Below, piece by piece: positions 17,901-27,157 of a stretch of DNA of 64,000 nucleotides. The translations under genes were made by a program, and so were the position numbers. The notes below the pieces were generated by a model, which saw only the letters and a list, made by a program, of their open reading frames with translations, did no database searches and was not told the origin of the DNA. This DNA is from Abditibacteriaceae bacterium. Lineage in GTDB: Bacteria > Armatimonadota > Abditibacteriia > Abditibacteriales > Abditibacteriaceae. Every line of letters starts with the position of its first letter. Positions within the stretch are counted from its first letter, which is position 1. The stretch spans positions 62,001 through 126,000 of the forward strand of contig JAFAZH010000021.1 of the NCBI GenBank assembly GCA_019239895.1, given 5' to 3'.

Positions 17901-19460
17901 AATCCCGGCCAGAGTGTTGCCTTGAGCCTGTCCAGCCATAGCGTCAGTGAAGGCACTTCCGTCATGGGCACTTTAACTTTCTCGCGTCCTTCCGCTGGCG
18001 ATGTCACAGTGACGCTCTTGAGCAGTGATAACACGGTTGCTACAGTATCTACACCCGTGACCATCCCGGCAGGGCAGACGACTGCCACCTTCACTGTCAC
18101 TACGCCCAGGAATCCTTTGGCTACAGGGCCGCAGCAAGTTACAATCAGCGCTAATGCGGGCGATTACGGCACCGCCCTGGACAATCTGACGGTGATGGAT
18201 AATGAGTCACCCACCTTGACCTTAACGGTAGCGCCAACCGCCATTAACGAAAACTATGGCCCGGCAGCCGCTTTAGCCACTCTCACCCGCAACACGCCCA
18301 CCACGCAAGCCGTGCGCGTGACACTGCTTAATAGCAACGCTAAAGCGATTAAAGTGCCTCCTTCTGTAGTGATTCCTGCTGGTAGTGCGTCGGTGACGTT
18401 CTGGGTGGCAGCCTTAGATAACCGCATCGGTAATAAGGCTCAGACAGCAGAGCTGATAGCGCGCACTACTGGCTACCAAGACGGCATCGCGCAGTTGAGC
18501 ATCGCGGATAATGGCAAAGTCACCCAAGACCTGAAACTAACCCTGGCGGGTGGCACTACTTATACTGAGCAAGTTGGGGGGCAGACGGTGAGGGGCACCC
18601 TCACCTTGAGTGGCACGCCCCTCGCCAAAAATTTAACCATTACCCTCGTGAGCAGTGAGGCTCAGCGCATTGCTGTACCTGCGTCAGTGCTGTTAAGAGC
18701 AGGGCAAAGCACAGTTAATTTTACCTTCCATGTGCTGGACAATACAGTCGCTGATGGGCCGCATCAGGTATGGCTCACGGCGCGGGCACTGGGCTTTGGC
18801 ACTGCGGCAGTGTTAGTGACGGTGCTGGATAATGATGGCCCGGCCCTGAGCCTGAGCCTGCCCAGGACTTCGGTCGCCGAGAACGCGGGCAGCCTCACGG
18901 CCACTGTTACCCGCTTGCATGTGCCAATTACGGACTCCCTGACGGTGAACCTGAGTAGCAGTGATAAGACACGAGTCGCGGTGCCAACTACTGTCACCAT
19001 TCCAGCAGGTAAGGCTGCCACGACATTTAAGGTCACGATCCTCAACAACAAAGTAGTGGATGGCAATCATGTTGTCACCCTCACCGCCAGCGAGACTGGG
19101 CTGCTCGCAGGAACGAGCAAGCTAACCGTTGTGGATGATGACAAGCCGACCCCTGCGCCTCGTTCAGCAGTTGGTTTATCCACCGCTACGGTTAGCGTCG
19201 CTAATGGCATTCAACTGCACTTCACCGGTGCCCTTGATGCTGATTCGGCCCAGGATGCTACGCACTATGCGGTGATGGTGAATGGTGTTGTGGTAGAGGT
19301 GCAAAGCCTGGCGTATGCCGCTGCCACGCACACGGTTAAGCTCACCTTAACTGATGGCGCAGTGCAAGTAGGGGATAGCGTGGTAGTTACTTGGCAAGAT
19401 GTGCAGGACACGCAGGGGCGTTCGCTCGCTGGTTCAACGGGCGTGGTCACGGCTCGCTAA
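14946..19460 (+). CDS. Giant secreted beta-helix / cadherin-like / Calx-beta / SwmB surface protein
   Basis: The start is set at 14946 by GAGGAGG at 14933; an ATG at 14913 has no such site. The 1,504-residue protein has a signal peptide (about 1-34). Residues 40-557 form a right-handed beta-helix of repeated N-C-T-x-S/T-N-N-S-S turns closed by a choice-of-anchor-Q type end (DSPAIDAGQN...DIGAYEY). Residues 558-690 are a calcium-binding-like beta domain ending VNDAPTF, followed to about 983 by cadherin-like/Big_9 repeats (APVAQDDTYTLNG...FNGVDSFTYKANDG). About four Calx-beta domains follow (990-1395), then a C-terminal SwmB domain (1408-1504). An extracellular adhesin or matrix protein is likely. 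The last ~700 residues are paralogous to the protein at 19690-26109. Confidence 0.9.
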   Translation: MTRRLLSLPLFRLAIWCHIVWYLAILGNYGNAQAATSTVTSLADDGSSGTLRSQIAAANDGDTVTFATGLSGTITLDGTEITINKNLTLQGPGTDVITVSGNNASRIFDISYPSSSSVVTISGLTLSGGSATFDGTYLGGGAIRMNAGSTTNLTGTTNLTDCVLSNNTAPGSVNDTNDGGAIASNYSTINLTNCVLSNNTAPGGRSGGGAIVTNGTMTLNNCTLSNNSSGAGAGAIANGGTLMLIACTLSNNSSEDGAITSSGSAVSVSNSTFSNNSSYQGGAAIDGGIMTVTNCTFTGNSAHGSGSGGGALFSTNSSTVTNSIFNNNSVSAGNGGAIFAQSPLNIANCTFSGNSASTDSTNQPGNGGALFNDNGATLNVANCTFNNNSAQRSGGGLSNFGTVTIANSTFSGNSAVSRGGGIASYADGIYTYNGTLNLGNSIVAGNSASIDGSDLFGMLASGDYNLVQSTAGATLSGTHNIIGVQPKLGPLQNNGGPTPTMALASDSPAIDAGQNAAVDSNNQPVLVDQRGLPRPVDVPGVANASGGDGSDIGAYEYQVPGLDLNGPAAGLNNSVTFTEKAGPVNLVTSDAALTDSNSSTLIGATVTLDSTPNSTSESLAANTTGTSITANYNATTRTLTLSGTDTLANYLQVLKTVTYNNTSLDPAATLRLAAFSINDGVQVSAPVTTTITVVPVNDAPTFIGGGNVTVAEDSGAYSQTWATNISSVEAGQTVTISVSNNNTSLFAAQPTINSSGVLTFTPAPDANGQATVTVTFKDNGGTANGGKDTTTATFTITVTPVNDAPVAAGQNLTTAEDTPLSIILKATDIDSPTLTYTVVTAPAHGTLSGSGANRTYTPAANYNGPDSFTFKANDGALDSNVATINITITPVNDAPVAQDDTYTLNGLQLTVPAPGVLGNDSDVEGDTLHTLLVAQPVHGTLTLNANGSFSYTPAIGFNGVDSFTYKANDGSLDSNAATVTLTIGGNPGQSVALSLSSHSVSEGTSVMGTLTFSRPSAGDVTVTLLSSDNTVATVSTPVTIPAGQTTATFTVTTPRNPLATGPQQVTISANAGDYGTALDNLTVMDNESPTLTLTVAPTAINENYGPAAALATLTRNTPTTQAVRVTLLNSNAKAIKVPPSVVIPAGSASVTFWVAALDNRIGNKAQTAELIARTTGYQDGIAQLSIADNGKVTQDLKLTLAGGTTYTEQVGGQTVRGTLTLSGTPLAKNLTITLVSSEAQRIAVPASVLLRAGQSTVNFTFHVLDNTVADGPHQVWLTARALGFGTAAVLVTVLDNDGPALSLSLPRTSVAENAGSLTATVTRLHVPITDSLTVNLSSSDKTRVAVPTTVTIPAGKAATTFKVTILNNKVVDGNHVVTLTASETGLLAGTSKLTVVDDDKPTPAPRSAVGLSTATVSVANGIQLHFTGALDADSAQDATHYAVMVNGVVVEVQSLAYAAATHTVKLTLTDGAVQVGDSVVVTWQDVQDTQGRSLAGSTGVVTAR

Positions 19461-19526
19461 CGTTAATTTCGATGGCGGAACTAAGAGCCTCGCCGAAAGG
19501 GTGTAGGCAGCAAGAGGATGGGGTCT

Positions 19527-19566
19527 AAGAGAGCAGCCTTGTAAATGCGAGGCTGCTCTCTTCTTT
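19527..19566 (+). terminator. Rho-independent terminator
   Basis: A 12-pair stem (AGAGAGCAGCCT / AGGCTGCTCTCT) with a 10-base loop is followed by TCTTTT. It sits 67 bases after the stop of the first giant gene. It separates that gene from the second giant, whose own candidate -10 box (TATACT) lies at about 19572-19577. Confidence 0.8.
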
Positions 19567-19689
19567 TATCAGGTATACTGAAGGAAACCAATGTAATGCG
19601 CAAATGGCGAGCCAGTGCGCCCGGAGCAGGCACGAAGCAGGGCACGAAGCAGCTTAATGCGGTTCCGTTCGGAACTTGAGGAGCGTTAA

Positions 19690-22600
19690 ATGATGCCTGT
19701 CTCTGTTGATTTAGTGGATGATGCTATTGCTGTCGTAGCGCGGGGGATGCTGGTTAAACCTCAAGTGCCCCATGTCGCACCACGTCTGCGCGTGGTGCGA
19801 GGCTCGCGTCGGGTGCAGGCGAGCGTGCCGCGCCTTATCTGCAACCTCCTCTGCCTGCTGCTCCTCGTGATGGGCGCGATGCCCGCCCAGGCTCTCACCA
19901 TTGTCCGCACGGATGACCCCTCGCTGGCAGCCAATCTCAGTGCAAGTGATGTCACGAATGCGGAGAACGCCTTTGACTTTGCGGCGGCGCAGTTCACCTC
20001 CCGCTATAGCGATCCTATCACGGTCAATATCACGCTGGCCGCTGTCCCTGGCACGTCCACGCTTGGTCAAAGCAATACGAGTCTTGAAGGGTTTTTTAGC
20101 TACAGCCAAATCCGTAACGCCCTACTTAACGATGCCAGAACAGCCGATGATACAACCGCTTATGCGACCTTACCCCTGGCCGACCCGACGGGCGCTCAGG
20201 CGGGACTCGGTTGGGTTACTACCAAAGCCCAGGCCAAGGCACTGGGGCTGATTGCCGACGACAATACCACCGATGGCACTTTTACCTTTGGGGCCGGATT
20301 TCCCTATACCTATGATTCTAATAATCGCGCCGTAGCAGGCAAGGTGGATTTCATTGGCGTCGCCATGCACGAGATTTCCGAAATCATGGGGCGCATCGGC
20401 TCACTGGGAGCCAACTTCGGTGATGGCGGCCCCGACTTTATCCCTTATGACTTGTTTCGCTACACCGCTTCAGGAACCCGCGGCCTGAACAACGGTGCCG
20501 GTGTCTATTTCTCGATTGATGGTGGCACGACGAACCTCAAGAGCTTCAACAACGCGAGCCTCAATGGAGGCGATGCGCAAGACTGGGCCAGTGGCGTCAA
20601 TGACACCTTCAACGCCTTCGGCAATTCCAGTGTGCTCAATGCCCTGACAGCGGTGGACATTCAGGTGATGGATGTGATTGGCTACAACTTAGCAGCCCAT
20701 ACGCCCAGCGTGACGAATGCCACCACCAACGAGGATACCCAGACAAGTTCCGGCCTGGTCATCAGCCGCAATGCCATTGATGGCGCGATGGTGACGCACT
20801 TTAAGATTACGAGCATTAGCAATGGCAGCCTATTCCAGAACGACGGCGTGACGCCCATTAGCAATAATTCTTTTATTACTTTTGCGCAGGGTAACGCCGG
20901 ATTGAAATTCACCCCGTCTTCTAACTTCTTTGGCACGGCCAGTTTCAGTGTGCAGGCTTCCACCGGCAACACCGACGCTGGCTTAGGGGGCAGCACCGTC
21001 ACGGCCACTATCATCGTCAATCCCGTGGCCGATACGCCCAGCGTCACCAATGCCACCACCACAACCAACACGCAAACTACCAGTGGCCTCGTCATCAGCC
21101 GCAATGCCGCCGACGGTTCAGAAGTCACGCACTTCAAGATTACCAATATCACTAACGGGAACCTGTTCCAGAATGACGGCACCACTGCCATCAGTAACAA
21201 TGCCTTTATCACGTTTGCTCAGGGCAACGCTGGCCTCAGGTTCACGCCCAACAACGGCACCAATTCCGGCAGTTTCAACGTGCAGGCTTCGACCAGTAAT
21301 GCCGATGGTGGCTTAGGCGGTGGCACCGTCACCGCCACCATTACGGTTAATGCTGTAGCCCACACGCCGAGTGTGACCAATGCCACGACGAATGAAGACA
21401 CGCAGACCAGTTCTGGTTTGGTCATCAGCCGTAACGTGAATGATGGCACCGCGATAACCCACTTCAAAATAACAGGCATCAACAACGGAACGCTGTTCCA
21501 GAACGATGGCATCACACCGATTAATAACAACGCCTTTATTACTTTTGCGCAAGGCAACGCCGGACTCAAGTTCACGCCTGCCGCCAACTTCTTTGGCACT
21601 GGCAGCTTTGGCGTCCAGTCTTCCATTAGTAACAGTGATGCTGGCTTAGGGGGCAGCACCGTCACGGCCACTATCATCGTCAATCCAGTGGCGGATACAC
21701 CCAGCGTCACTAACGCCACCACCAACATCAATACGCAAACGAGTTCTGGCTTAGTCATCACGCGCAATGTCGCCGATGGCACGGAAGTCACACACTTTAA
21801 GATTACCGGTATTACCAACGGCACATTGTTCCAGAACGATGGCACCACTGCGATCATTAATGGTGACTTTATTAGCGTGGCGCAGGGGAGTGCGGGGCTT
21901 AAATTCACGCCCAATAATGGCACCAACTCCGGCAGTTTCAACGTGCAAGCTTCCATCGGCAATACCGACGTGGGCTTGGGCGGCGCGGTGGCTACGGCAA
22001 CCATTACCGTCAATCCGGTAGCTGATCTGAGCCTCACCAATGTGGATACCACCGACCCGGTGAACGCCGGGGCTAACCTGACTTACAACATCACGCTTTC
22101 TAACAATGGCCCCAGTGACGCGACAACTGTGTCGCTCTCCGAGAGCGTACCCGCTAATACCACTTTCGTCTCGTTCACCCAAACGGGGGGCGCCGCGACT
22201 TTCGCCCTCACTACGCCAGCCGTGGGCGCGGGGGGAGCGATCAGCGCGACTACAGGCAGCTTAGCGCATGGCACGAGTGCCACTTTCCAACTGGTGGTGC
22301 AAGTCAATGCCAACACCGCCAGTGGCACAACGCTCAGCAATACCGCCACCGCCACCACCACGACCACCGATACCGACAGCACCAACAATAGCGCCACCGC
22401 GACGACAACGGTGAGCACCTCTGCCGATGTGGGCGTGACCAATACGGACGGTGTGACAAGTGTCAATGCGGGGGCCACGACAACATACACCTTAGTCGTG
22501 ACCAACAACGGCCCCAGCGATGCCCAGAACGTCAGCCTCAGCGATGCGGTTCCGGCCAACGCCACCTTTGTCTCCGCCGCTCAAACCGCTGGCCCGGCTT

Positions 22601-25600
22601 TCAACCTGTCTCCACCGACGGCAGGCGCTGGCGGCACCTTCTCGGCAAGCATCAGCACGCTGCCCGCAGGTGGCGCGGCGACCTTCACCTTTACGGTGCA
22701 GGCCAAGTCGAGTGCAACGGGTAGTCTCGGCAATCTGGCAATCGTTGCCACGACCACAACTGATGCGGTCTCTACTGATGACAGCGCCTCGGATGCTGAT
22801 ACCATCACCACCGGGGCCGATTTAAGCGTGACTAACACCGATGGCATAACGGTCGCCAATGCGGGGGGCACCACGACTTATACCGTTGGGGTCACTAACA
22901 ATGGCCCCAGCGATGCCCAGAACGTGCAACTCTCGGATGTCGTGCCCACCGGGGCAACTTTTGTTTCGGCCTCCCAGACGGCTGGGCCAGCCTTCACCCT
23001 TACCAAGCCTATTGTGGGCGCGGGGGGCACTCTTCTCGGCACACTCAACACCCTGCCCCTGGCAACCGGGGCCACGGCGACCTTCCAGATGACAGTGCAG
23101 GTGAATGCGGGTGCGGTGGACGGCTCCACCCTCAGTAACACCACTGTGGTTGCCAGCACCACAACGGATGCTGTTGCCAATAATAACAGCGTCACTGATG
23201 ATGACACCATCACCACCGGGGCAGACTTGAGCGTGACGAACGGGGTGACGCCCAATCCAGTCAGTGTTGGCAGCAATCTGACTTATACCATCACGCTGCA
23301 CAATGGCGGCCCCGGCAATGCCACGAGTGTGAGTGTGAGCGATACCCTACCGACTCACACCACCTTTGTCTCGTTGGGTCAGACGAGTGGCCCAACTTTT
23401 ACCCTCGCCACTCCCGCCGCAGGCAGCACCGGCACCGTAACAGCGACTGCCGCGAACATGGCCCCGAATGCGGATGCGGTCTTTAGTCTGATGGTCAAGG
23501 TAGACCTCAACACCGCCGACCAAACGATCCTCAGCGATACCGCCACGGCCTCCACGACTGCCACCGACGCCATCTCCGCTAATAACAGCGCGACGGCGAC
23601 AACTCTTACATCGAATCAGGCACCGGTGATTACCGTCCCCCCCGCGCAGATGACTAATGAGAACGTGCCCTTGACGTTCTCGACGGCTGTGGGTAATGCC
23701 ATTCGCGTGGGGGATGCCGAAGCGGGCAGCACGCCGCTATCACTCATTATCAAAGTGGGGCAGGGCACCTTAGTCCTCGGTAGCACGGCGGGCTTAACCT
23801 CTAACAGTGCTGGTAATGCAGGCAATACAAGTATAAGCTTGAGCGGGCCTTTAACCGCGCTTAATAATGCGCTCAACGGTTTGATCTTCACACCGAACAC
23901 CAACTATAGTGGGCCAGACGCCCTCACCCTCGCGCTTAGTGATGGCAGCACTACCACCACACGCAGCGTGCCCATCACCGTCAATTTCGTAGATACGCCT
24001 CCGGTGGCAGCGAATGGCAGTGTGACCACCCAGGAAGATACCGCGACGGCCATCACCTTGAAGGCGACGGATGCGGACAATCAGACCCTCACCTATATTG
24101 TGGTGACGCCACCGGCACATGGCACGCTCAGTGGCAGTGGCGCGAACCTAACTTATACGCCCAACGCCAACTATAATGGCACCGACAGCTTCACCTTCAA
24201 AGCCAATGATGGAATGCTTGATTCCAACATCGCCACCATCAATATCAGTGTCACTCCCGTCAACGATGCCCCCGTCGCGCAGGATGATGCTTACTCGTCA
24301 ACCGGACTCCAACCCTTGACAGTGGCGGCTCCCGGTGTGCTGGCCAACGATACGGATATAGATGGCAACGCGCTGCACGCAGTGGTTGTATCGCAACCCA
24401 CGCATGGCACCCTTGCCTTCAATGCGGACGGTTCCTTTACTTATGCTCCGGCTATTGGCTTTAATGGCACGGACAGCTTCACTTACAAAGCCAATGATGG
24501 CGCGGCTGATTCCAATATCGCCACCGTCACTCTCAACATTGGTGGCAACCCCGGCCAGAGCGTGACCCTGGGTCTGTCCAATAGCAGCGTGAGTGAAGGC
24601 ACTCCGGTAACGGGCACCCTCACCCTCTCGCGCCCTTCGGCTACCGATGTGTCGGTGGCACTCTTGAGCAGTCAGACCAGTGTCGCCACCGTGCCAGCTT
24701 CCTTAACGATTCCGGCAGGACAGACTGGTGGCACCTTCACGATAAGCACCTTGAAGAATCCCTTAGCCACTGGCGCACAGCAAGTCGCTATCAATGTCAA
24801 CGCCGGTGACTACGGCACCTCTTCAGCTAACCTGACAGTGACCGATAACGAGACGCCTACACTCACGCTCACGGTGGTGCCCAACGCTATCAACGAGAAC
24901 TACGGCCCGGCAGCGGCTTTAGCCACCCTCACCCGCAACACGCCCACGGCTCAAGCTCTGCCTGTGGCACTACTCAACAGTAATCTCAAAGCCCTCAAAG
25001 TGCCTGCCTCTGTGGTCATTCCTGCCGGGGCAGCGTCCGTCACTTTCTTCGTGGCAGCGTTAGATAACCGCATCATCAACAAAGTCCAAACCGCCTTGCT
25101 CACCGCCCGCGCTACGAGTTTCAAGGATGGCACGGCTAAACTGACTATCGCTGATAATGGCAAAGTCACCCGTGACCTGAAACTGAGCCTGACGAGTGGC
25201 ACCACTTACATCGAGCAAGCCGGTGGACAGACGGTGACAGGCACTATTACTCTGAGTGGCATACCTCTGACCAAGAACTTAACCATTACTCTCGTCAGCA
25301 GCGACCCCAAGCGCCTGGTGGCTCCGGCCTCTGTCCTGTTGAAAGCAGGACAAGCCAAGGTAAATTTCTCGTTCCGTGTCTTAGATAACACGGTAGCCGA
25401 TGGATCGCATCAAGTGTGGCTCACCGCTCGTTCGCTGGGCTTTGGCACCTCTGCCGTGCAAGTGACGATATTGGATAACGATGGCCCGGCCCTGAGCTTG
25501 AGTCTGCCTAAAACTTCGGTAGCCGAGAACGCTGGAAGTCTTACCGCCACTGTCACTCGACTACATGTGCCCACCACAGCAGCTTTAGCGGTCAGCCTGG

Positions 25601-26109
25601 CCAGTAGTGATAAGACACGAGTCACGGTGCCTGCAACTGTGACGATTCCGGCCAAGGCAGCGTCCGTCACCTTGAAGGTGACGGTCATCAATAACAAAGT
25701 AGTAGATGGCAATCACCTCATCACCCTCACTGCTGCCAAGTCGGGCTTCCTCGCGGGAACGACCAAGTTGACGGTCTTAGACGATGATAAGGCTCCTGTC
25801 ACCACACCGCGCTCAACAGCCGGGCTGTCCACGGCCACGGTTAGTGCCGCTAACGGTATTCAACTGCACTTCACGGGTGCCCTTGATGCCGAAAGCGCGA
25901 GCGATGCCGCGCACTATGCTGTCACCGTCAACGGACAAGCGGTAACAGTGGAAAGCGCGGGCTATAATGCGGCGACCCACACCGTCATGCTGGGCTTGGC
26001 TAATGGCAGTGTGCAAGCGGGCGACAGAGTTAGCGTCCAGTGGAATGGCGTGTTAGATGCGCGCGGCGCGGCGGTCATCGGACAGGCCGGGCCATTGGCA
26101 ACGCGCTAA
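19690..26109 (+). CDS. Giant secreted metalloprotease-headed repeat protein
   Basis: A 2,139-residue protein with TGAGGAG before the start and a long-n-region signal peptide ending near residue 68. Residues 70-335 match the NF038122-type metalloprotease domain, with the zinc motif MHEISEIMGR (His227, Glu228) and glutamate rather than histidine at the third position. Four ~110-residue repeats (336-777; TPSVTNATT...SGLVI...FQNDG) follow in an A-B-A-B order, then four DUF11-like domains (777-1307; VTNNGPSDAQNVSLSD). After cadherin-like repeats (1310-1617) come four Calx-beta domains (1621-2033) and a SwmB domain (2037-2139). It is probably exported and surface-attached or secreted. The tail is shared with 14946-19460. 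Confidence 0.9.
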   Translation: MMPVSVDLVDDAIAVVARGMLVKPQVPHVAPRLRVVRGSRRVQASVPRLICNLLCLLLLVMGAMPAQALTIVRTDDPSLAANLSASDVTNAENAFDFAAAQFTSRYSDPITVNITLAAVPGTSTLGQSNTSLEGFFSYSQIRNALLNDARTADDTTAYATLPLADPTGAQAGLGWVTTKAQAKALGLIADDNTTDGTFTFGAGFPYTYDSNNRAVAGKVDFIGVAMHEISEIMGRIGSLGANFGDGGPDFIPYDLFRYTASGTRGLNNGAGVYFSIDGGTTNLKSFNNASLNGGDAQDWASGVNDTFNAFGNSSVLNALTAVDIQVMDVIGYNLAAHTPSVTNATTNEDTQTSSGLVISRNAIDGAMVTHFKITSISNGSLFQNDGVTPISNNSFITFAQGNAGLKFTPSSNFFGTASFSVQASTGNTDAGLGGSTVTATIIVNPVADTPSVTNATTTTNTQTTSGLVISRNAADGSEVTHFKITNITNGNLFQNDGTTAISNNAFITFAQGNAGLRFTPNNGTNSGSFNVQASTSNADGGLGGGTVTATITVNAVAHTPSVTNATTNEDTQTSSGLVISRNVNDGTAITHFKITGINNGTLFQNDGITPINNNAFITFAQGNAGLKFTPAANFFGTGSFGVQSSISNSDAGLGGSTVTATIIVNPVADTPSVTNATTNINTQTSSGLVITRNVADGTEVTHFKITGITNGTLFQNDGTTAIINGDFISVAQGSAGLKFTPNNGTNSGSFNVQASIGNTDVGLGGAVATATITVNPVADLSLTNVDTTDPVNAGANLTYNITLSNNGPSDATTVSLSESVPANTTFVSFTQTGGAATFALTTPAVGAGGAISATTGSLAHGTSATFQLVVQVNANTASGTTLSNTATATTTTTDTDSTNNSATATTTVSTSADVGVTNTDGVTSVNAGATTTYTLVVTNNGPSDAQNVSLSDAVPANATFVSAAQTAGPAFNLSPPTAGAGGTFSASISTLPAGGAATFTFTVQAKSSATGSLGNLAIVATTTTDAVSTDDSASDADTITTGADLSVTNTDGITVANAGGTTTYTVGVTNNGPSDAQNVQLSDVVPTGATFVSASQTAGPAFTLTKPIVGAGGTLLGTLNTLPLATGATATFQMTVQVNAGAVDGSTLSNTTVVASTTTDAVANNNSVTDDDTITTGADLSVTNGVTPNPVSVGSNLTYTITLHNGGPGNATSVSVSDTLPTHTTFVSLGQTSGPTFTLATPAAGSTGTVTATAANMAPNADAVFSLMVKVDLNTADQTILSDTATASTTATDAISANNSATATTLTSNQAPVITVPPAQMTNENVPLTFSTAVGNAIRVGDAEAGSTPLSLIIKVGQGTLVLGSTAGLTSNSAGNAGNTSISLSGPLTALNNALNGLIFTPNTNYSGPDALTLALSDGSTTTTRSVPITVNFVDTPPVAANGSVTTQEDTATAITLKATDADNQTLTYIVVTPPAHGTLSGSGANLTYTPNANYNGTDSFTFKANDGMLDSNIATINISVTPVNDAPVAQDDAYSSTGLQPLTVAAPGVLANDTDIDGNALHAVVVSQPTHGTLAFNADGSFTYAPAIGFNGTDSFTYKANDGAADSNIATVTLNIGGNPGQSVTLGLSNSSVSEGTPVTGTLTLSRPSATDVSVALLSSQTSVATVPASLTIPAGQTGGTFTISTLKNPLATGAQQVAINVNAGDYGTSSANLTVTDNETPTLTLTVVPNAINENYGPAAALATLTRNTPTAQALPVALLNSNLKALKVPASVVIPAGAASVTFFVAALDNRIINKVQTALLTARATSFKDGTAKLTIADNGKVTRDLKLSLTSGTTYIEQAGGQTVTGTITLSGIPLTKNLTITLVSSDPKRLVAPASVLLKAGQAKVNFSFRVLDNTVADGSHQVWLTARSLGFGTSAVQVTILDNDGPALSLSLPKTSVAENAGSLTATVTRLHVPTTAALAVSLASSDKTRVTVPATVTIPAKAASVTLKVTVINNKVVDGNHLITLTAAKSGFLAGTTKLTVLDDDKAPVTTPRSTAGLSTATVSAANGIQLHFTGALDAESASDAAHYAVTVNGQAVTVESAGYNAATHTVMLGLANGSVQAGDRVSVQWNGVLDARGAAVIGQAGPLATR

Positions 26110-26208
26110 CTGGCTTCCCAACGTAAACTCAACACGGCAGCGGCATTAGGTTTGATGCCGCCGTCCGGTTTTGGCTTGCCGGAGAGGGGCAGCACGCCCA
26201 GGAGGTCT

Positions 26209-26808
26209 TCAATTTTCGGGCAATAGCAGCAAACCAGAGGGCAAGTCTAAACGGTCATAGATTTCTGCCAGGGGCAGTTCGAGGTCAAGCTCTGGCAGGG
26301 CCAGGGCGTGTTCAAGCTGGTTGTAGCTGCGCACCATCCACAGGTCTGCGGCGCTGCGCTGATAGTGCTCAACGCGCACCCGGTCTTGGGCAATCAGCAC
26401 ATAGTCGGTCAGCGACGGGATTTGTTTATACTGATCGAACTTGTCGGTGCGGTCGTGGCGCTCCGTGGCGGGTGAAAGGACTTCCAGAATGACGTGCGGG
26501 TTCAGCAGGCTCTGCGGATCATGCTCGTCATAGCGTTCCGGCGGACAGACAATAAGGGTATCCGGGTAAGTGAACAAACCCGTCGCAGCCACCTTCACCC
26601 GCTGATCGCTGCCCACGCCCCGGCAAGACCGCCCCCGCAGACGGCTGCCAATGGCAATCAAGACATTGGAATTGATAAGGCAATGTGTTGGTGACGCGCC
26701 CGCCATCGCATAGATGCGCCCGTTAAAGTATTCATGCTTGAGGGGAGAGGCGGCTTCCTGCTCTAAGTATTCCGCCTCCGTTATAAAATGTGCCGCCACA
26801 GCGCGCAT
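26209..26808 (-). CDS. Uma2-family (DUF820) putative endonuclease
   Basis: A 199-residue protein; GGAGG nine bases before ATG 26808 sets the start. The Uma2 pattern is complete: FITEAEYLEQE, KHEYFNGRIYAMAGAS, YPDTLIVCPPE, PHVILEVLSPATERHDRTDK (the nuclease-like D...E-x-L-S core) and KFDQYKQIPSLTDYVLI. Uma2 proteins share the PD-(D/E)XK nuclease fold. They occur in many copies in cyanobacteria and filamentous bacteria, but no biochemical role is firmly known. It is convergent with the giant gene; the 100 bases between hold no clear gene. Confidence 0.85.
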   Translation of the reverse strand: MRAVAAHFITEAEYLEQEAASPLKHEYFNGRIYAMAGASPTHCLINSNVLIAIGSRLRGRSCRGVGSDQRVKVAATGLFTYPDTLIVCPPERYDEHDPQSLLNPHVILEVLSPATERHDRTDKFDQYKQIPSLTDYVLIAQDRVRVEHYQRSAADLWMVRSYNQLEHALALPELDLELPLAEIYDRLDLPSGLLLLPEN

Positions 26809-26884
26809 GGTTGCGACCTCCAGCACTACAGTTTAACGCGCTGTGTCGCTACTGGCTGCACCAGGCTCAGGCTGCGGGTTCTTT

Positions 26885-27018
26885 GCCACTGCGACGCACA
26901 CCATTAACCTTGCTCTACCCGATGGTGCAGCTAGGCAGGAGATAGCGTGATAGTGAGTTGGCAGGACTTGCGGGGTGGCGGGGCCGCTCCCTCACTGGCT
27001 CGATGGGAGCAATAATAG
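26885..27018 (+). pseudogene. Fossil C-terminal end of a SwmB surface protein
   Basis: Three short frames line up with the SwmB end of the giants. ATHTINLALPDGAARQ matches ATHTVKLTLTDGAVQ. After a frame change GDSVIVSWQDLRG matches GDSVVVTWQDVQD. After another, GRSLTGSMGA matches GRSLAGSTGV. The order is preserved and the frames are broken, so this is a decayed gene end. Together with the fragment at 14622-14819 it brackets the two intact giants. Confidence 0.75.
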
Positions 27019-27157
27019 CTCATTGAGCGTGGCTTTGGTCGCAAGCTTTAAGAGTCATGGCAGATTGCCGTAACTCCTGGGCTATTTATGTCGCAAAAGT
27101 CTTGGCGCAGGGATGGTAAAGACTGCTAAACTCAGTCCACCTGAGGGGGTTTATGGC

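Noticed and set aside
15744..23301. Long minus-strand frames opposite the giant genes, for example 15744-16619 and 21219-22052
   Set aside because: They arise from the codon bias of the repeated sense genes; they have no signal peptide, motif or ribosome-binding site, and sense frames show strong domain content.
26106..26208. Minus-strand tail EDLLGVLPLSGKPKPDGGIK ... SLRWEAS with a stop abutting the giant gene
   Set aside because: It looks like a gene end, but it has no start, overlaps the Uma2 gene and is too short to identify.
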